Below, in pieces: positions 1-8,277 of a stretch of 64,000 nt of DNA. Below the pieces are notes generated by a model that was not told where the DNA came from, made no database searches, and was given only the letters and a program-made list of their open reading frames with translations. Positions within the stretch are counted from its first letter, which is position 1; every line of letters starts with the position of its first letter. The position numbers and the translations under genes were made by a program. The stretch comes from G965247775 sp965247775. GTDB taxonomy: Bacteria; Chloroflexota; Dehalococcoidia; Bin125. The stretch is from the NCBI GenBank assembly GCA_965247775.1, contig OZ252031.1, positions 248,001 through 312,000 of the forward strand, in the 5' to 3' direction.

Positions 1-1
1 G

Positions 2-952
2 CCGGAGCGGCAGGGGGCGGCGTCGCGGGCTGCGGGGGAGGACGTGGCGGCTGGGGGCGAGGCGCCGGCCGCGGCCGCTCCGGGGGTGGCGCCGGCTCCG
101 GCGGCCCGAGGGACGGGGCTGGCCGCGGCGACGCGTTCCGCCGTGCGGCGGGATGTCCCGCTGGTGACGCCGCCGTTCTGGGGGCGGCGGATGCACGCGG
201 GGATCGCGCTGCGGGGGATCCTGCCGTACCTGAACGAGGTCGCGCTCTTCCGAGGGCAGTGGGGCTTCCGCAAGGGGGAGCTGAGCGACACGGAGTTCGC
301 CGATCTCCTGGAGCGGGAGGCGCGGCCGGCGCTGCGCCGGCTCAGCGACGAGGCGATCGCCGGCGGGATCCTGGAGCCCGCGGTGGTGTATGGCTACTTC
401 CCGGTGCAAGCGGATGGGGACGACCTGATCGTCTATCGGGAGGACCGGCGCAGCGAGTGGCTGCGCTTCCGCTTCCCGCGGCAGGAGGGGAAACGGCGGC
501 TGTGTCTGGCGGACTTCTACCGGCCGGTGGAGAGCGGAGAGATGGACGTGGCCGGGTTCCACGTGGTGACGGTGGGGCCACGGGTGAGCCAGCGCGCGCA
601 GGAGTTGTTCCACGCGAACCGCTATCAGGAGTACCTCTACTGGCATGGGTTCGGGGTGGAGATGGCGGAGGCGCTGGCGGAGTTCTGGCATCGGCGGGTG
701 CGGGAGGAGCTGGGCATTGGGGGGGAGGACGGGGAGACGCCGCGGGATCTGTTCGCGGGACGCTACCGGGGAGCGCGGTTCAGCTTCGGCTACCCGGCGT
801 GTCCGGATCTGGGGGATCAGAAGCTGCTGTTCGAGATGCTGCGGCCGGAGGAGATCGGGGTGACGTTGTCGGAGGAGTTCCAGTTGGTGCCGGAGCAGTC
901 GACGAGCGCGATCGTGACGGCGCACCCCGAAGCGGCGTACTTCAACGTCTGA
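2..952 (+). CDS. metH: Methionine synthase (cobalamin-dependent), C-terminal part
   Basis: This is the 3' end of a gene that begins before the window; frame 2 is open from the first bases. The visible 316 residues hold the AdoMet-binding reactivation domain of MetH. It opens after an Ala/Pro-rich linker with PPFWGRR, continues through the helical region, and ends with FSFGYPACPDLGDQ, EEIGVTLSEEFQLVPEQSTS and the terminal AAYFNV, all hallmarks of this domain. MetH transfers methyl groups from methyltetrahydrofolate to homocysteine through cobalamin; this domain supports reductive remethylation of inactivated cobalamin with AdoMet. The Ala/Pro-rich stretch near residues 15-50 looks like an interdomain linker. 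The cobalamin-, folate- and homocysteine-binding domains must lie upstream. Confidence 0.95.
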   Translation, partial: PERQGAASRAAGEDVAAGGEAPAAAAPGVAPAPAARGTGLAAATRSAVRRDVPLVTPPFWGRRMHAGIALRGILPYLNEVALFRGQWGFRKGELSDTEFADLLEREARPALRRLSDEAIAGGILEPAVVYGYFPVQADGDDLIVYREDRRSEWLRFRFPRQEGKRRLCLADFYRPVESGEMDVAGFHVVTVGPRVSQRAQELFHANRYQEYLYWHGFGVEMAEALAEFWHRRVREELGIGGEDGETPRDLFAGRYRGARFSFGYPACPDLGDQKLLFEMLRPEEIGVTLSEEFQLVPEQSTSAIVTAHPEAAYFNV

Positions 953-1006
953 GGCTTCAACGTGTGAGCCGGTCGGCTTAGGCTGGGCGCAGACCGGGGG
1001 AGGCGC

Positions 1007-2473
1007 GTGCGCAGCGACGAAGGACCGGTGAAGGCGGAGATCTACCGTCCGCCCTGGCGCGAGGGCGTGGGCCTGATCCCACGGTACGTGGTGCGGCCCA
1101 CGCTGCAGTTCGTGCGGATCGAGGCGGCGGGCGGCATCGTGCTGGTGGCGGCGGCGGCGGCGGCGCTGATCTGGGCGAACGTGTTTCCGCAGGCGTACGA
1201 GGATTTCTGGACGGCGGAGATCGTCCTGGACTTCGACATCCTGACGCTGTCCGAGTCGCTGGAGGGCTGGGTCAACGACGCCTTGATGGTGGTGTTCTTC
1301 TTCGTCATCGGGCTGGAGATCAAGCGGGAGGCGGTGTACGGGGAGCTGCGGGATCGGCGGCAGGCGATGCTGCCGGTGATGGCGGCGCTGGGGGGCATGG
1401 TGGGGCCGGCGCTGATCTTCACGGCCTTCAACGCGGGGGGCGAGGGGGCGCGGGGCTGGGGGATCCCGGTGGCGACGGACATCGCGTTCGCGCTGGGGGT
1501 GCTGTCGTTGATGGGGCCGCGGGTGCCGATCCAGCTGAAGATCTTCCTGCTGACGCTGGCGGTGGCGGACGATATTGGGGGCATTCTGATCATTGCGGTC
1601 TTCTACACGGACGACCTGGCGATCGAGTGGCTGCTGGGGGCGATGGGGGCGGTGGCATTCATCGTGCTGATGCAGCGGGGAGGGATCCGGCCCGTGCTGG
1701 CCTACGTGCCGATCGGCGCGATTCTGTGGCTGTGCATTTTCGAGTCGGGGGTGGAAGCGACGATCGGGGGGGTGATCCTGGGCTTGATGACGCCGGCCGG
1801 GTCACTGTACGTGCGGGAGCGCTTCGGGACGTCGGTCACGGCGCTGCTGGACGACTTCCACGGCGCGATGGGGCGGGGACCGTTGGAGGATCCGCACACG
1901 CGGCCCGGGACGGACCCTGAGGCGGGCCGGCACGAGGGCATGTACGCGGGGGAGATGGCGGAGCGGGTGGTGCGGGCCGACCTGGCCGATGTGGCGGTGG
2001 CGCACGTGGCGGACGTGGCGCGGGAGACGCAGAGTCCGCTGCATCGGGTGGAGTTGGCGGTGGGGCCCTGGAGCGCCTTCGTGGTGGTGCCGATCTTCGC
2101 GCTGGCGAACTCGGGGATCGAGCTGACGGGGGAGTCCATCTCGGATGCCGTGCAGTCGGACGTGGCCTGGGGGGTGGTGGCGGGGCTGCTCTTGGGGAAG
2201 GTGATCGGGGTGACGCTGGCGACGTACCTGACGGTGCGGCTGGGGATCTCCTCGCTGCCGCTGGGGGTGCGATGGGGGCACATCGTCGCGGCGGCGCTGC
2301 TGGCGGGGATCGGGTTCACGGTGGCGATCTTCATCGCGACGCTGTCTTTCGACGACGAGGTGCTGGTGGAGGATGCCAAGATCGGCATTTTCGCGGCGAC
2401 GATCCTGGCGGCGATCCTGGGGTACGTGCTGCTGCGGCTGGTCCTGCGGGGCGAAGGGGAGCGGGCGGACTAG
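1007..2473 (+). CDS. nhaA: Na+/H+ antiporter NhaA
   Basis: An inner-membrane secondary transporter that exchanges Na+ for H+. The 488-residue product has the NhaA order of hydrophobic helices. It carries the VFFFVIGLEIKRE segment near residue 96, the GWGIPVATDIAFALG block near 150-165 and LTLAVADDIGGILI, in which D188-D189 match the paired ion-binding aspartates. The protein is longer than E. coli NhaA (388 residues). Most of the excess is a charged hydrophilic insert at about residues 285-345, followed by PLHRVELAVGPWSAFVVVPIFALANSG, which resumes the family pattern. The GTG start lies in purine-rich sequence (gggggaggc). It stands between metH and a hydroxylase operon, with no obvious functional link to either. 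Confidence 0.95.
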   Translation: MRSDEGPVKAEIYRPPWREGVGLIPRYVVRPTLQFVRIEAAGGIVLVAAAAAALIWANVFPQAYEDFWTAEIVLDFDILTLSESLEGWVNDALMVVFFFVIGLEIKREAVYGELRDRRQAMLPVMAALGGMVGPALIFTAFNAGGEGARGWGIPVATDIAFALGVLSLMGPRVPIQLKIFLLTLAVADDIGGILIIAVFYTDDLAIEWLLGAMGAVAFIVLMQRGGIRPVLAYVPIGAILWLCIFESGVEATIGGVILGLMTPAGSLYVRERFGTSVTALLDDFHGAMGRGPLEDPHTRPGTDPEAGRHEGMYAGEMAERVVRADLADVAVAHVADVARETQSPLHRVELAVGPWSAFVVVPIFALANSGIELTGESISDAVQSDVAWGVVAGLLLGKVIGVTLATYLTVRLGISSLPLGVRWGHIVAAALLAGIGFTVAIFIATLSFDDEVLVEDAKIGIFAATILAAILGYVLLRLVLRGEGERAD

Positions 2474-2551
2474 GGGCGTCGCCGGCGGTTTCGGTCCGCT
2501 ATGCTGCTCGCGGCGCCCCGAGTGGGGCCTTGCAGAAGGGGTGAACTCCGC

Positions 2552-3418
2552 GTGCAGGAACTGCAATACGCCCGCGTCGACACCGTGGAGGATGCTGTAA
2601 CGGCGCTCCACGGGGGTGGGGCGGGGGCACGGGTGCTGGCGGGCGGGACGGACGTGATCGTTCAGGCACGAGCGCGGCAGCGGGACGTGGATCTGCTGGT
2701 GGACATCAAGGGGATCCCCGAGGTCCTGCAGGTGGACTTTGATGCGGATGCGGGGTTGCGGGTGGGGGCGGCAGCTCCCTGCTACACGATCTACGGGGAC
2801 GCCGCGGTGCAGCAGCACTACCCGGCGTTGATCGATTGCACAGTGCTGGTGGGCGGGACGGCGATCCAGGGGCGCGCGAGTCTGGGCGGGAACCTGTGCA
2901 ACGCCTCCCCCTCGGGCGACACGCTGCCGGCGATGATCGTGCTGGAGGCGGAGGCGGAGGTGGCGGGGCCGGGCGGGCGCCGCCGGGTGCCGGTGGAGGA
3001 TTTCTGCACGGGGCCGGGGCAGAGCGTGCTGGAGCCGGGGGAGTTGGTGGTGGCGATCCACTTCCCGCCGCCGGTGCCGCAGAGCGGGGCGCAGTTCCTG
3101 CGCTTCATTCCGCGCAATGAGATGGACATCGCGGTCACGAACGCCGCCACGCAGCTACGTGTGGACGGGGATCGGGTGAGCTGGGCGCGCGTGGCGCTGG
3201 GCGCGGTGGCGCCCACGCCGCTGCTGGTGGCGGAGGCCGCCGAGGCGCTGGTGGGCCAGCCACTGAGCGATGCGAGCATCGCGGCGGCGGCGGCGGCGGC
3301 GAAAGCCGCGGCGCGCCCGATCAACGACATGCGGGGGTCGATCAAGCAACGTAAGCACCTGGCCGCGGTCCTGACCGAGCGCACGATCCGCGGCGCGGCG
3401 GAACGAGCCAGGGAGTGA
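2552..3418 (+). CDS. Molybdenum hydroxylase, FAD-binding (medium) subunit
   Basis: This is the FAD subunit of a xanthine-dehydrogenase-family enzyme, which passes electrons from the iron-sulfur subunit to an acceptor. The 288-residue protein shows the two FAD-binding signatures: AGGTDVIVQAR near the N terminus and TAIQGRASLGGNLCNASPSGD in the middle. A CO-dehydrogenase-flavoprotein C-terminal domain follows (near ARPINDMRGS). I chose GTG 2552 because AGAAGGGGT at 2534-2542 is a good ribosome binding site and the family N terminus (ELQYARVDTVEDAV) begins there. It is the first gene of the operon medium-small-large, and the next gene begins 5 bp after its stop. Confidence 0.93.
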   Translation: MQELQYARVDTVEDAVTALHGGGAGARVLAGGTDVIVQARARQRDVDLLVDIKGIPEVLQVDFDADAGLRVGAAAPCYTIYGDAAVQQHYPALIDCTVLVGGTAIQGRASLGGNLCNASPSGDTLPAMIVLEAEAEVAGPGGRRRVPVEDFCTGPGQSVLEPGELVVAIHFPPPVPQSGAQFLRFIPRNEMDIAVTNAATQLRVDGDRVSWARVALGAVAPTPLLVAEAAEALVGQPLSDASIAAAAAAAKAAARPINDMRGSIKQRKHLAAVLTERTIRGAAERARE

Positions 3419-3423
3419 CGAGT

Positions 3424-3906
3424 GTGAGCGACAAGATGTTGATCAGCGCCGCCATCAACGGCGAAGCCACCGATGTCCTGGTGTCGGCGCGGGACAGCCT
3501 GCTGGAGGCGCTGCGCGATCGGGCGGGAATCATGGGCCCGAAGGAGGGCTGCAACGACGGCAACTGCGGGGCCTGCTGCGTGATCCTGGATGGGCGGCTG
3601 GTGAACTCCTGCTTGGTGATGGCCGGCGAGGTGGACGGATCGACAGTGACGACGGTGGAGGGCATCGCGGGGAGTGACGGGTTGCATCCCTTGCAACAGA
3701 CGTTCCTGGAGGACGCGGCGCTGCAGTGCGGCGTCTGTACGCCGGGCTTCTTGGTGGCGGCGAAGGCGCTGCTGGACGAGAACCCGAGCCCGAGTGAGCA
3801 TGAGATCCGCTATTGGCTGGCGGGCAATCTCTGCCGCTGCACGGGCTACGACAAGATCATCCGTGCGGTGCAGCACGCGGCAGCGATGCGCGGCAACGGT
3901 TCCTAG
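3424..3906 (+). CDS. Molybdenum hydroxylase, [2Fe-2S] (small) subunit
   Basis: This is the electron-transfer subunit carrying two [2Fe-2S] clusters. The plant-ferredoxin-type cluster is formed by C43, C48, C51 and C63 (motif GCNDGNCGAC). The second cluster is held by C102, C105, C137 and C139 (CGVC and CRC within NLCRCTGY). The length of 160 residues is normal for CoxS/XdhC-type small subunits. GTG 3424 has AGGGAG 8 bases upstream; the alternative GTG at 3415 has no such site. It is co-transcribed with the FAD subunit and the large subunit that follows. Confidence 0.95.
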   Translation: MSDKMLISAAINGEATDVLVSARDSLLEALRDRAGIMGPKEGCNDGNCGACCVILDGRLVNSCLVMAGEVDGSTVTTVEGIAGSDGLHPLQQTFLEDAALQCGVCTPGFLVAAKALLDENPSPSEHEIRYWLAGNLCRCTGYDKIIRAVQHAAAMRGNGS

Positions 3907-3945
3907 GCTCCCTCCTGTCGCGGCAGGCAGCGAAAGGCGTTCTCC

Positions 3946-6225
3946 ATGGTGATCGCGGACAAGCCTTACAAAGTGATCGGGACGCGGCCGATCCGCCCGG
4001 ACGGGGTGGACAAGGTGATCGGCCGGGCGGAGTACGGGGCCGACTTGCAACTGCCCGGGGCGCTGGCGGGGCAGGTCTTGCGCAGCCCGCACGCGCACGC
4101 GCGGATCAAGCGGATCGACACCGCGAAGGCGGAGGCTCTGGCGGGTGTGCGCGCCGTGATCACGGCGGCGGACTTCCCGACGGTGCTGGAGGGGATGGCG
4201 ACGCCGGGCGGGCTGGCGCACAACATGGGCCATCTGCAGCAGAACGTCCTGGCGCGCGACAAAGTGCTGTACGTGGGGCACGCGGTGGCGGCGGTGTGCG
4301 CGACGGATGCGCACATCGCGGAGGACGCGCTGGCGCTGATCGAGGTGGAGTACGCGGTGCTGCCGCACGTGCAAGACGTGCGCGACGCGATGCTGGCGGG
4401 GGCGCCGATCCTGCTCGACGATCTGCGGACGAAGGAGCCGGACGGCTCGACGGGGGAGACGCCCACGAACGTGGCGCTGCACCTGCAGTTCAGCAAGGGG
4501 GACGTGGAGAAGGGCTTCGCGGAGGCAGACGTCGTCATTGAGCGAGAATACGAGACGACGATGGTGCACCAGGGCTACATCGAGCCGCAGAACGGCAGCG
4601 CCTTCTGGAGCCGTGACGACCAGGTGACAGTGTGGACGAGCACCCAGGGGATGTTCGGGGTGCGGGACGCCGTGGCCCAGCTGATGGACCTGCCGGTGGC
4701 CAAGGTGAAGCTGGAGCCGATGGAGATCGGGGGCGGCTTTGGGGGGAAGATCAACGTCTACCTGGAGCCACTGGCGGCGCTCTTGTCGAAGAAGACGGGC
4801 AAGCCGGTGAAGATGACGATGTCGCGCAAGGAGGTGCTGGAGGCGACGGGGCCGACCTGCGGCACCTACGTGCGGGCCAAGGTAGGAGCGAAGCGGGACG
4901 GGACGATCACGGCGGTGGAGTCGTACCTGGCGTACGAGGCGGGGGCTTTCCCGGGTTCGCCGCTGGGGGCAGGGGCGATGTGCCAGTTCGGCCCTTACGA
5001 CGTCGAGAACCAGCTGATCAACGGCTATGACGTGGTGGTGAACAAGCCTCGGGTGTCGGCCTATCGGGCGCCCGGTGCGCCGGCATCGGGCTACGCCGCG
5101 GAGTGCCTGATGGACGAACTGGCGGAGGCGCTGGAGATGGACCCGCTGGAGCTGCGGCTGCAGAACGCGTCCAAAGAGGGGACGACCCGGGCGGACGGCT
5201 TCAAGTTCGGGCCGATCGGGAACGAGGCCTGCCTGCAGGCAGCGAAGAGTAGCCCGCACTACCAGTCCGAGTTGAGCGGGGAGCACCGTGGGCGGGGGGT
5301 GGCGTCCGGGTTCTGGTTCAACGTTGGCTTCGAGTCGAGCGCATCGGCGCAGGTGCAGTGGGACGGCACGGTGCCGCTGGTGCTGGGCTCGGTGGACATC
5401 GGGGGCACGCGCGCCTCGATCGCGATGCAGATGGCGGAGGCGCTGGGCATCCCGAGCGAGGACCTGAAGCCGCACGTGGTGGATACGGACTCGGTGGGGT
5501 TCACGCAGGTCACGGGGGGCAGCCGGACGGCGTTCGCCGGCGGCTGGGCCGCGTACGAATGCGCGATGGACATCCGCGGCCAGATGGCAGAGCGTGCGGC
5601 TAAGATCTGGGACGTGGAAACGGACGCGGTCAGCTACGACGACGACGGTGTGATCCGGGGTCCGGCCGATGAGGAGGGGGCGGAGCGCGCCTTCACGTTC
5701 AAGGAGCTGGCGGCGCAGCAGCGCACGACGGGCGGGATGATCGTGGGGCGGGCGAACGTGGTCAAGACGACGGCGGGGCCCGCGTTCGCGACGCACATCG
5801 TGGATGTGGAGGTGGACCCGGAGACGGGCAAGGTGGAGATCCTGCGTTACACGGCCGTGCAGGACGTCGGCACCGCGATTCACCCGGCCTACGTGGAGGG
5901 GCAGATGCAGGGGGGTGCCGCGCAGGGCATCGGCATGGCGCTGAACGAGGAGTACGTCTACGGCGAGGACGGGCGGCTGCTGAACGCTAGCCTGCTGGAT
6001 TACCGCATGCCGACGGCCCTGGACCTGCCGATGATCGACACGATCGTGGTGGAGGTGCCGAACCCGGGGCATCCCTACGGGGTGCGAGGGGTAGGGGAGG
6101 TGCCGATCGTACCGCCGGCGCCGGCGGTGCACGCGGCGATCAACGACGCCATCGGCGTGCGCATGCGCAAGCTGCCGATGTCACCGCGGGCGATTCTGGA
6201 GCGCACGCTGCCGGACGACGAGTAG
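3946..6225 (+). CDS. Molybdenum hydroxylase, molybdopterin-binding (large) subunit
   Basis: This is the catalytic subunit of a xanthine/aldehyde-dehydrogenase-family enzyme, with the molybdopterin cytosine dinucleotide cofactor. The 759-residue protein starts with the a/b hammerhead domain (GRAEYGADLQLPGALAGQVLR) and continues with the Mo-cofactor domain: EIGGGFGGK near 261, AYRAPGAPASGYA near 371, and a C-terminal GVRGVGEVPIVPPAPAV segment where the catalytic glutamate (E in GVGE) is present. The active-site loop reads AYRAPG, not the AYRCSFR of form-I CO dehydrogenase, so a carbon monoxide substrate is unlikely. A purine, N-heterocycle or aromatic-CoA substrate is possible but cannot be assigned from sequence. 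It shares the operon with both accessory subunits and a MoaD-like gene. Confidence 0.93.
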   Translation: MVIADKPYKVIGTRPIRPDGVDKVIGRAEYGADLQLPGALAGQVLRSPHAHARIKRIDTAKAEALAGVRAVITAADFPTVLEGMATPGGLAHNMGHLQQNVLARDKVLYVGHAVAAVCATDAHIAEDALALIEVEYAVLPHVQDVRDAMLAGAPILLDDLRTKEPDGSTGETPTNVALHLQFSKGDVEKGFAEADVVIEREYETTMVHQGYIEPQNGSAFWSRDDQVTVWTSTQGMFGVRDAVAQLMDLPVAKVKLEPMEIGGGFGGKINVYLEPLAALLSKKTGKPVKMTMSRKEVLEATGPTCGTYVRAKVGAKRDGTITAVESYLAYEAGAFPGSPLGAGAMCQFGPYDVENQLINGYDVVVNKPRVSAYRAPGAPASGYAAECLMDELAEALEMDPLELRLQNASKEGTTRADGFKFGPIGNEACLQAAKSSPHYQSELSGEHRGRGVASGFWFNVGFESSASAQVQWDGTVPLVLGSVDIGGTRASIAMQMAEALGIPSEDLKPHVVDTDSVGFTQVTGGSRTAFAGGWAAYECAMDIRGQMAERAAKIWDVETDAVSYDDDGVIRGPADEEGAERAFTFKELAAQQRTTGGMIVGRANVVKTTAGPAFATHIVDVEVDPETGKVEILRYTAVQDVGTAIHPAYVEGQMQGGAAQGIGMALNEEYVYGEDGRLLNASLLDYRMPTALDLPMIDTIVVEVPNPGHPYGVRGVGEVPIVPPAPAVHAAINDAIGVRMRKLPMSPRAILERTLPDDE

Positions 6226-6249
6226 CGCCTTGCTTGGGGGTGGTGGGCG

Positions 6250-6534
6250 ATGCCGACCGTGCTGATCCCGCAGCTGCTGCGGGAACTGACGGACGGCGCG
6301 GAGCGGGTGGAGGTTGAGGGGGCGACGCTGCGCCGAGTCTTCAACGACCTGGAGCGGCAGTACCCCGGCACGCGGGCGCGGCTGGTGGAGAACGGGGAGA
6401 TCCGGCCGGAGATCTCGGTGGCGGTGGATGGCTCCATCGCGGGGGCGGGATTGCTGACCGAGGTGCCGGAGGGCGGCGAGGTGGCGATCGTGCCGGCGAT
6501 CTCGGGCGGCTCACGGGCCGAAGGACTTCGCTAG
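6250..6534 (+). CDS. MoaD/ThiS-family sulfur carrier-like protein with C-terminal extension
   Basis: A 94-residue ubiquitin-fold protein of the MoaD/ThiS type. It has the family features IPQLLRELTDGA at the N terminus, LRRVFNDLERQYPG and a late EGGEVAIVPAISGG. In MoaD the diglycine is the extreme C terminus and becomes a thiocarboxylate. Here the GG is followed by seven more residues, SRAEGLR, before the stop, so activation would require trimming. Its place directly after the molybdenum hydroxylase genes fits a role in molybdopterin synthesis or sulfur transfer to that enzyme. It could also be a sulfur carrier for another pathway. Confidence 0.85.
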   Translation: MPTVLIPQLLRELTDGAERVEVEGATLRRVFNDLERQYPGTRARLVENGEIRPEISVAVDGSIAGAGLLTEVPEGGEVAIVPAISGGSRAEGLR

Positions 6535-6598
6535 ACTCCGCCGGGGCTGCGAGCGAGCGAGAGGGTTCTGCGCGGGCGGCCCCAGAAGGAGCGCCTGC

Positions 6599-7054
6599 AT
6601 GCCCGACCTCGGGACGGAGTATCTCTTCAGCTTCACGCTCGATCTGGGTGAGACGATCGATGTGGGGACGACGCCGATCGGTCATCGTCTGATCGGGCCG
6701 ATCACGGGGGGCACGGTGGAGGGGCCGGCGTTGCAGGGAGCGGTGGTGGCGGACGGTGGGGACTGGCTCTTCCAGCGCGGCGACGGGGCGTTGGAGCTTG
6801 ATGTGCGGGCGACGCTGCGGGCGCGGGATGGGGCGCTGATCTACATGCCGTACACGGGCCTGGCGGTGATCCCGGAGGGCAAGCTGCCGCAGGCGCTGGC
6901 GGGCGAATTGGCGGCGGACGCGTACTACCTGCGCGTGGCGCTGCGCTTCGAGACGGCGTCGGAGGAGTACGACTGGCTCAATCGGGTGGTGGCGGTGGGG
7001 TCGGGGTGGCTGGGAGCGGGCACGGTGACCTACGACGTGTTCGCGGTGCGCTGA
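6599..7054 (+). CDS. DUF3237 family protein
   Basis: A 151-residue protein matching the DUF3237 pattern: an N-terminal beta-rich start with EYLFSFTLDLG and IGHRLIGPITGGTVEGP, the central DWLFQRGDGALELDVRATL, then YMPYTGL and YYLRVALRFETASEEYDWLN. No catalytic activity is established for this family that I can name, and no signal peptide or membrane segment is visible. AGAAGGAG 7 bases upstream of ATG supports the start. It follows the hydroxylase operon in the same direction after a 64-bp gap and may belong to it. Confidence 0.85.
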   Translation: MPDLGTEYLFSFTLDLGETIDVGTTPIGHRLIGPITGGTVEGPALQGAVVADGGDWLFQRGDGALELDVRATLRARDGALIYMPYTGLAVIPEGKLPQALAGELAADAYYLRVALRFETASEEYDWLNRVVAVGSGWLGAGTVTYDVFAVR

Positions 7055-7093
7055 TGCCGCAGCCGGGGCTCGGGGTGAGGGAGTCGGACGCGC

Positions 7094-7774
7094 TCAGGAG
7101 GCCACATCGTCGAGGAGGGCGAGCAGGGGCTGGGGTGGATCGCCGCGCACGGCGCGCAGGCGCACGACGCGCCGCCCGCTGCCACGGATGAGGCGTCCGC
7201 CCCAGCGGCTGCGGACGCGAGCCTCCGGGCCAAGCCAGGCGGTGTGCTGAGGGTGGAAGCGGGCGGCGGCGAGGGCGGGGGTGAGGCGGTGGACGAGGCC
7301 GTCGGGATCGAGGGTGGGGACTGCGGGTAGGTCGGTGACCTCGTTGAGCACGAGTTGCAGAGCGCAGTGGGGGGCGGCGAGATGGTTAAGGGCGCCCGCA
7401 AGCGTCGCCGGTCCGTCCGGTCCGAGCGCGAGGACGTGCTCGAGGAGGGCGGCCCAGGGGAAGTTGATGGTGATGGCGCCGGCGCGGGCGGCGAGTTCCG
7501 GCGGCAGTTCCTCCAACGCCGCGACGATGTAGCGCAGGTTCTCCCGGCCGCCGCGGGCGGGCTTGCGGCGGGCCTTGTGGGCGTACTTCGCTAGGCCGGC
7601 GGCGTGGGGGTCGAGGCCGAGGCAGAGGACGCCGGGGTGGGCGGCGGCGAGGCGGTAGGGGAGAGCGCCGTCGCCGCAGCCGATGTCCGTGAGGATGTGG
7701 TCGTAGGGGGCGGCGAGACGGTCGAAGGCGGCAGCGCCGATCTCCTCGCTCTCAGGCCCGCGAAGCACGCGCAC
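7094..7774 (-). CDS. KamB/NpmA-like 16S rRNA (adenine-N1)-methyltransferase
   Basis: A class I SAM-dependent methyltransferase of 226 residues. Motif I is DIGCGDGALPYRLA near residue 27, the second glycine-rich acidic strand is CLGLDPHAAGLAKYA, and there is an ARRKPARGG segment followed by NLRYIVAALEELPPEL and ITINFPWAALLEHVL. The NFPW-x-x-LL signature and ARRKPARGG segment are typical of KamB/NpmA enzymes, which methylate 16S rRNA A1408 and give aminoglycoside resistance. Homologues also occur in organisms not known to make or resist these drugs, so a housekeeping role is possible. The minus-strand start GTG at 7774 has AAAGGAAA upstream. It diverges from the PPOX gene across about 50 bp. 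Confidence 0.75.
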   Translation of the reverse strand: MRVLRGPESEEIGAAAFDRLAAPYDHILTDIGCGDGALPYRLAAAHPGVLCLGLDPHAAGLAKYAHKARRKPARGGRENLRYIVAALEELPPELAARAGAITINFPWAALLEHVLALGPDGPATLAGALNHLAAPHCALQLVLNEVTDLPAVPTLDPDGLVHRLTPALAAARFHPQHTAWLGPEARVRSRWGGRLIRGSGRRVVRLRAVRGDPPQPLLALLDDVAS

Positions 7775-7825
7775 GGCGTTTCCTTTCGCAGCGATATCGT
7801 AGGCAGCGCCGGAGAGGGGCCGGGC

Positions 7826-8263
7826 ATGGCCAAACGATCGCGGGAGCGACGTTCGATGTCTGCGGAGGAGGTGGCCGCCTACCTCGATGCGCGCAGCGAG
7901 TGGGCCGTACTGACCACCCTGCAGCCGGACGGATACCCGCACAGCGTGACGCTGGGCTATTTCCGGCTGGGCGAGGACGTCTATCTGGGGATGAAGGAGG
8001 GTACGCAGAAGGTGCGCAACGTGGAGCGGGAGGCGCGGGCGTCGGTGCTGGTGACGTCGGCGAAGGTGGGGGGTGCGATCGCGGGAGTGTTGCTGCAGGG
8101 GGAGGCCTCGATCGTGCGCGATCGAGGGGAGCGGCTGCGGCTGGCGCGCGCGGCGGCGCGGGCGCGGGGGGATGCGGAGGCGGCGCTGCCGGGGCGTGTG
8201 TCGGAGGATGGGGTGTATCTGCGGCTGGCGCCGCGACGGACGGTGTCCTGGACGTACGACTGA
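7826..8263 (+). CDS. Pyridoxamine 5'-phosphate oxidase-fold (PPOX) protein
   Basis: A 145-residue split-barrel flavin/F420-binding-type protein. Family features visible are AYLDARSEWAVLTTLQPDGYP near the N terminus (the typical start of PPOX-class proteins), GYFRLGEDVYLGMKEGTQKVRNVE, in which the KxRN region resembles a cofactor phosphate contact, and VTSAKVGGAIAGVLLQGEASIV. The substrate is unknown; members include F420-dependent reductases and heme-binding proteins. ATG 7826 has GGAGAGGGG upstream. It is divergent from the KamB-like gene and convergent with the inositol monophosphatase gene. Confidence 0.8.
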   Translation: MAKRSRERRSMSAEEVAAYLDARSEWAVLTTLQPDGYPHSVTLGYFRLGEDVYLGMKEGTQKVRNVEREARASVLVTSAKVGGAIAGVLLQGEASIVRDRGERLRLARAAARARGDAEAALPGRVSEDGVYLRLAPRRTVSWTYD

Positions 8264-8277
8264 AGCCGGCGCGGGCC

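Noticed and set aside
2818..6132. A 1104-codon open frame antisense to the molybdenum hydroxylase genes
   Set aside because: The translation is His/Arg/Pro-rich with no domain pattern, as expected opposite high-GC codons; the sense strand has clear catalytic motifs.
3946..6225. Aerobic carbon monoxide dehydrogenase (coxL)
   Set aside because: The form-I active-site loop AYRCSFR is missing; the loop reads AYRAPGAP.
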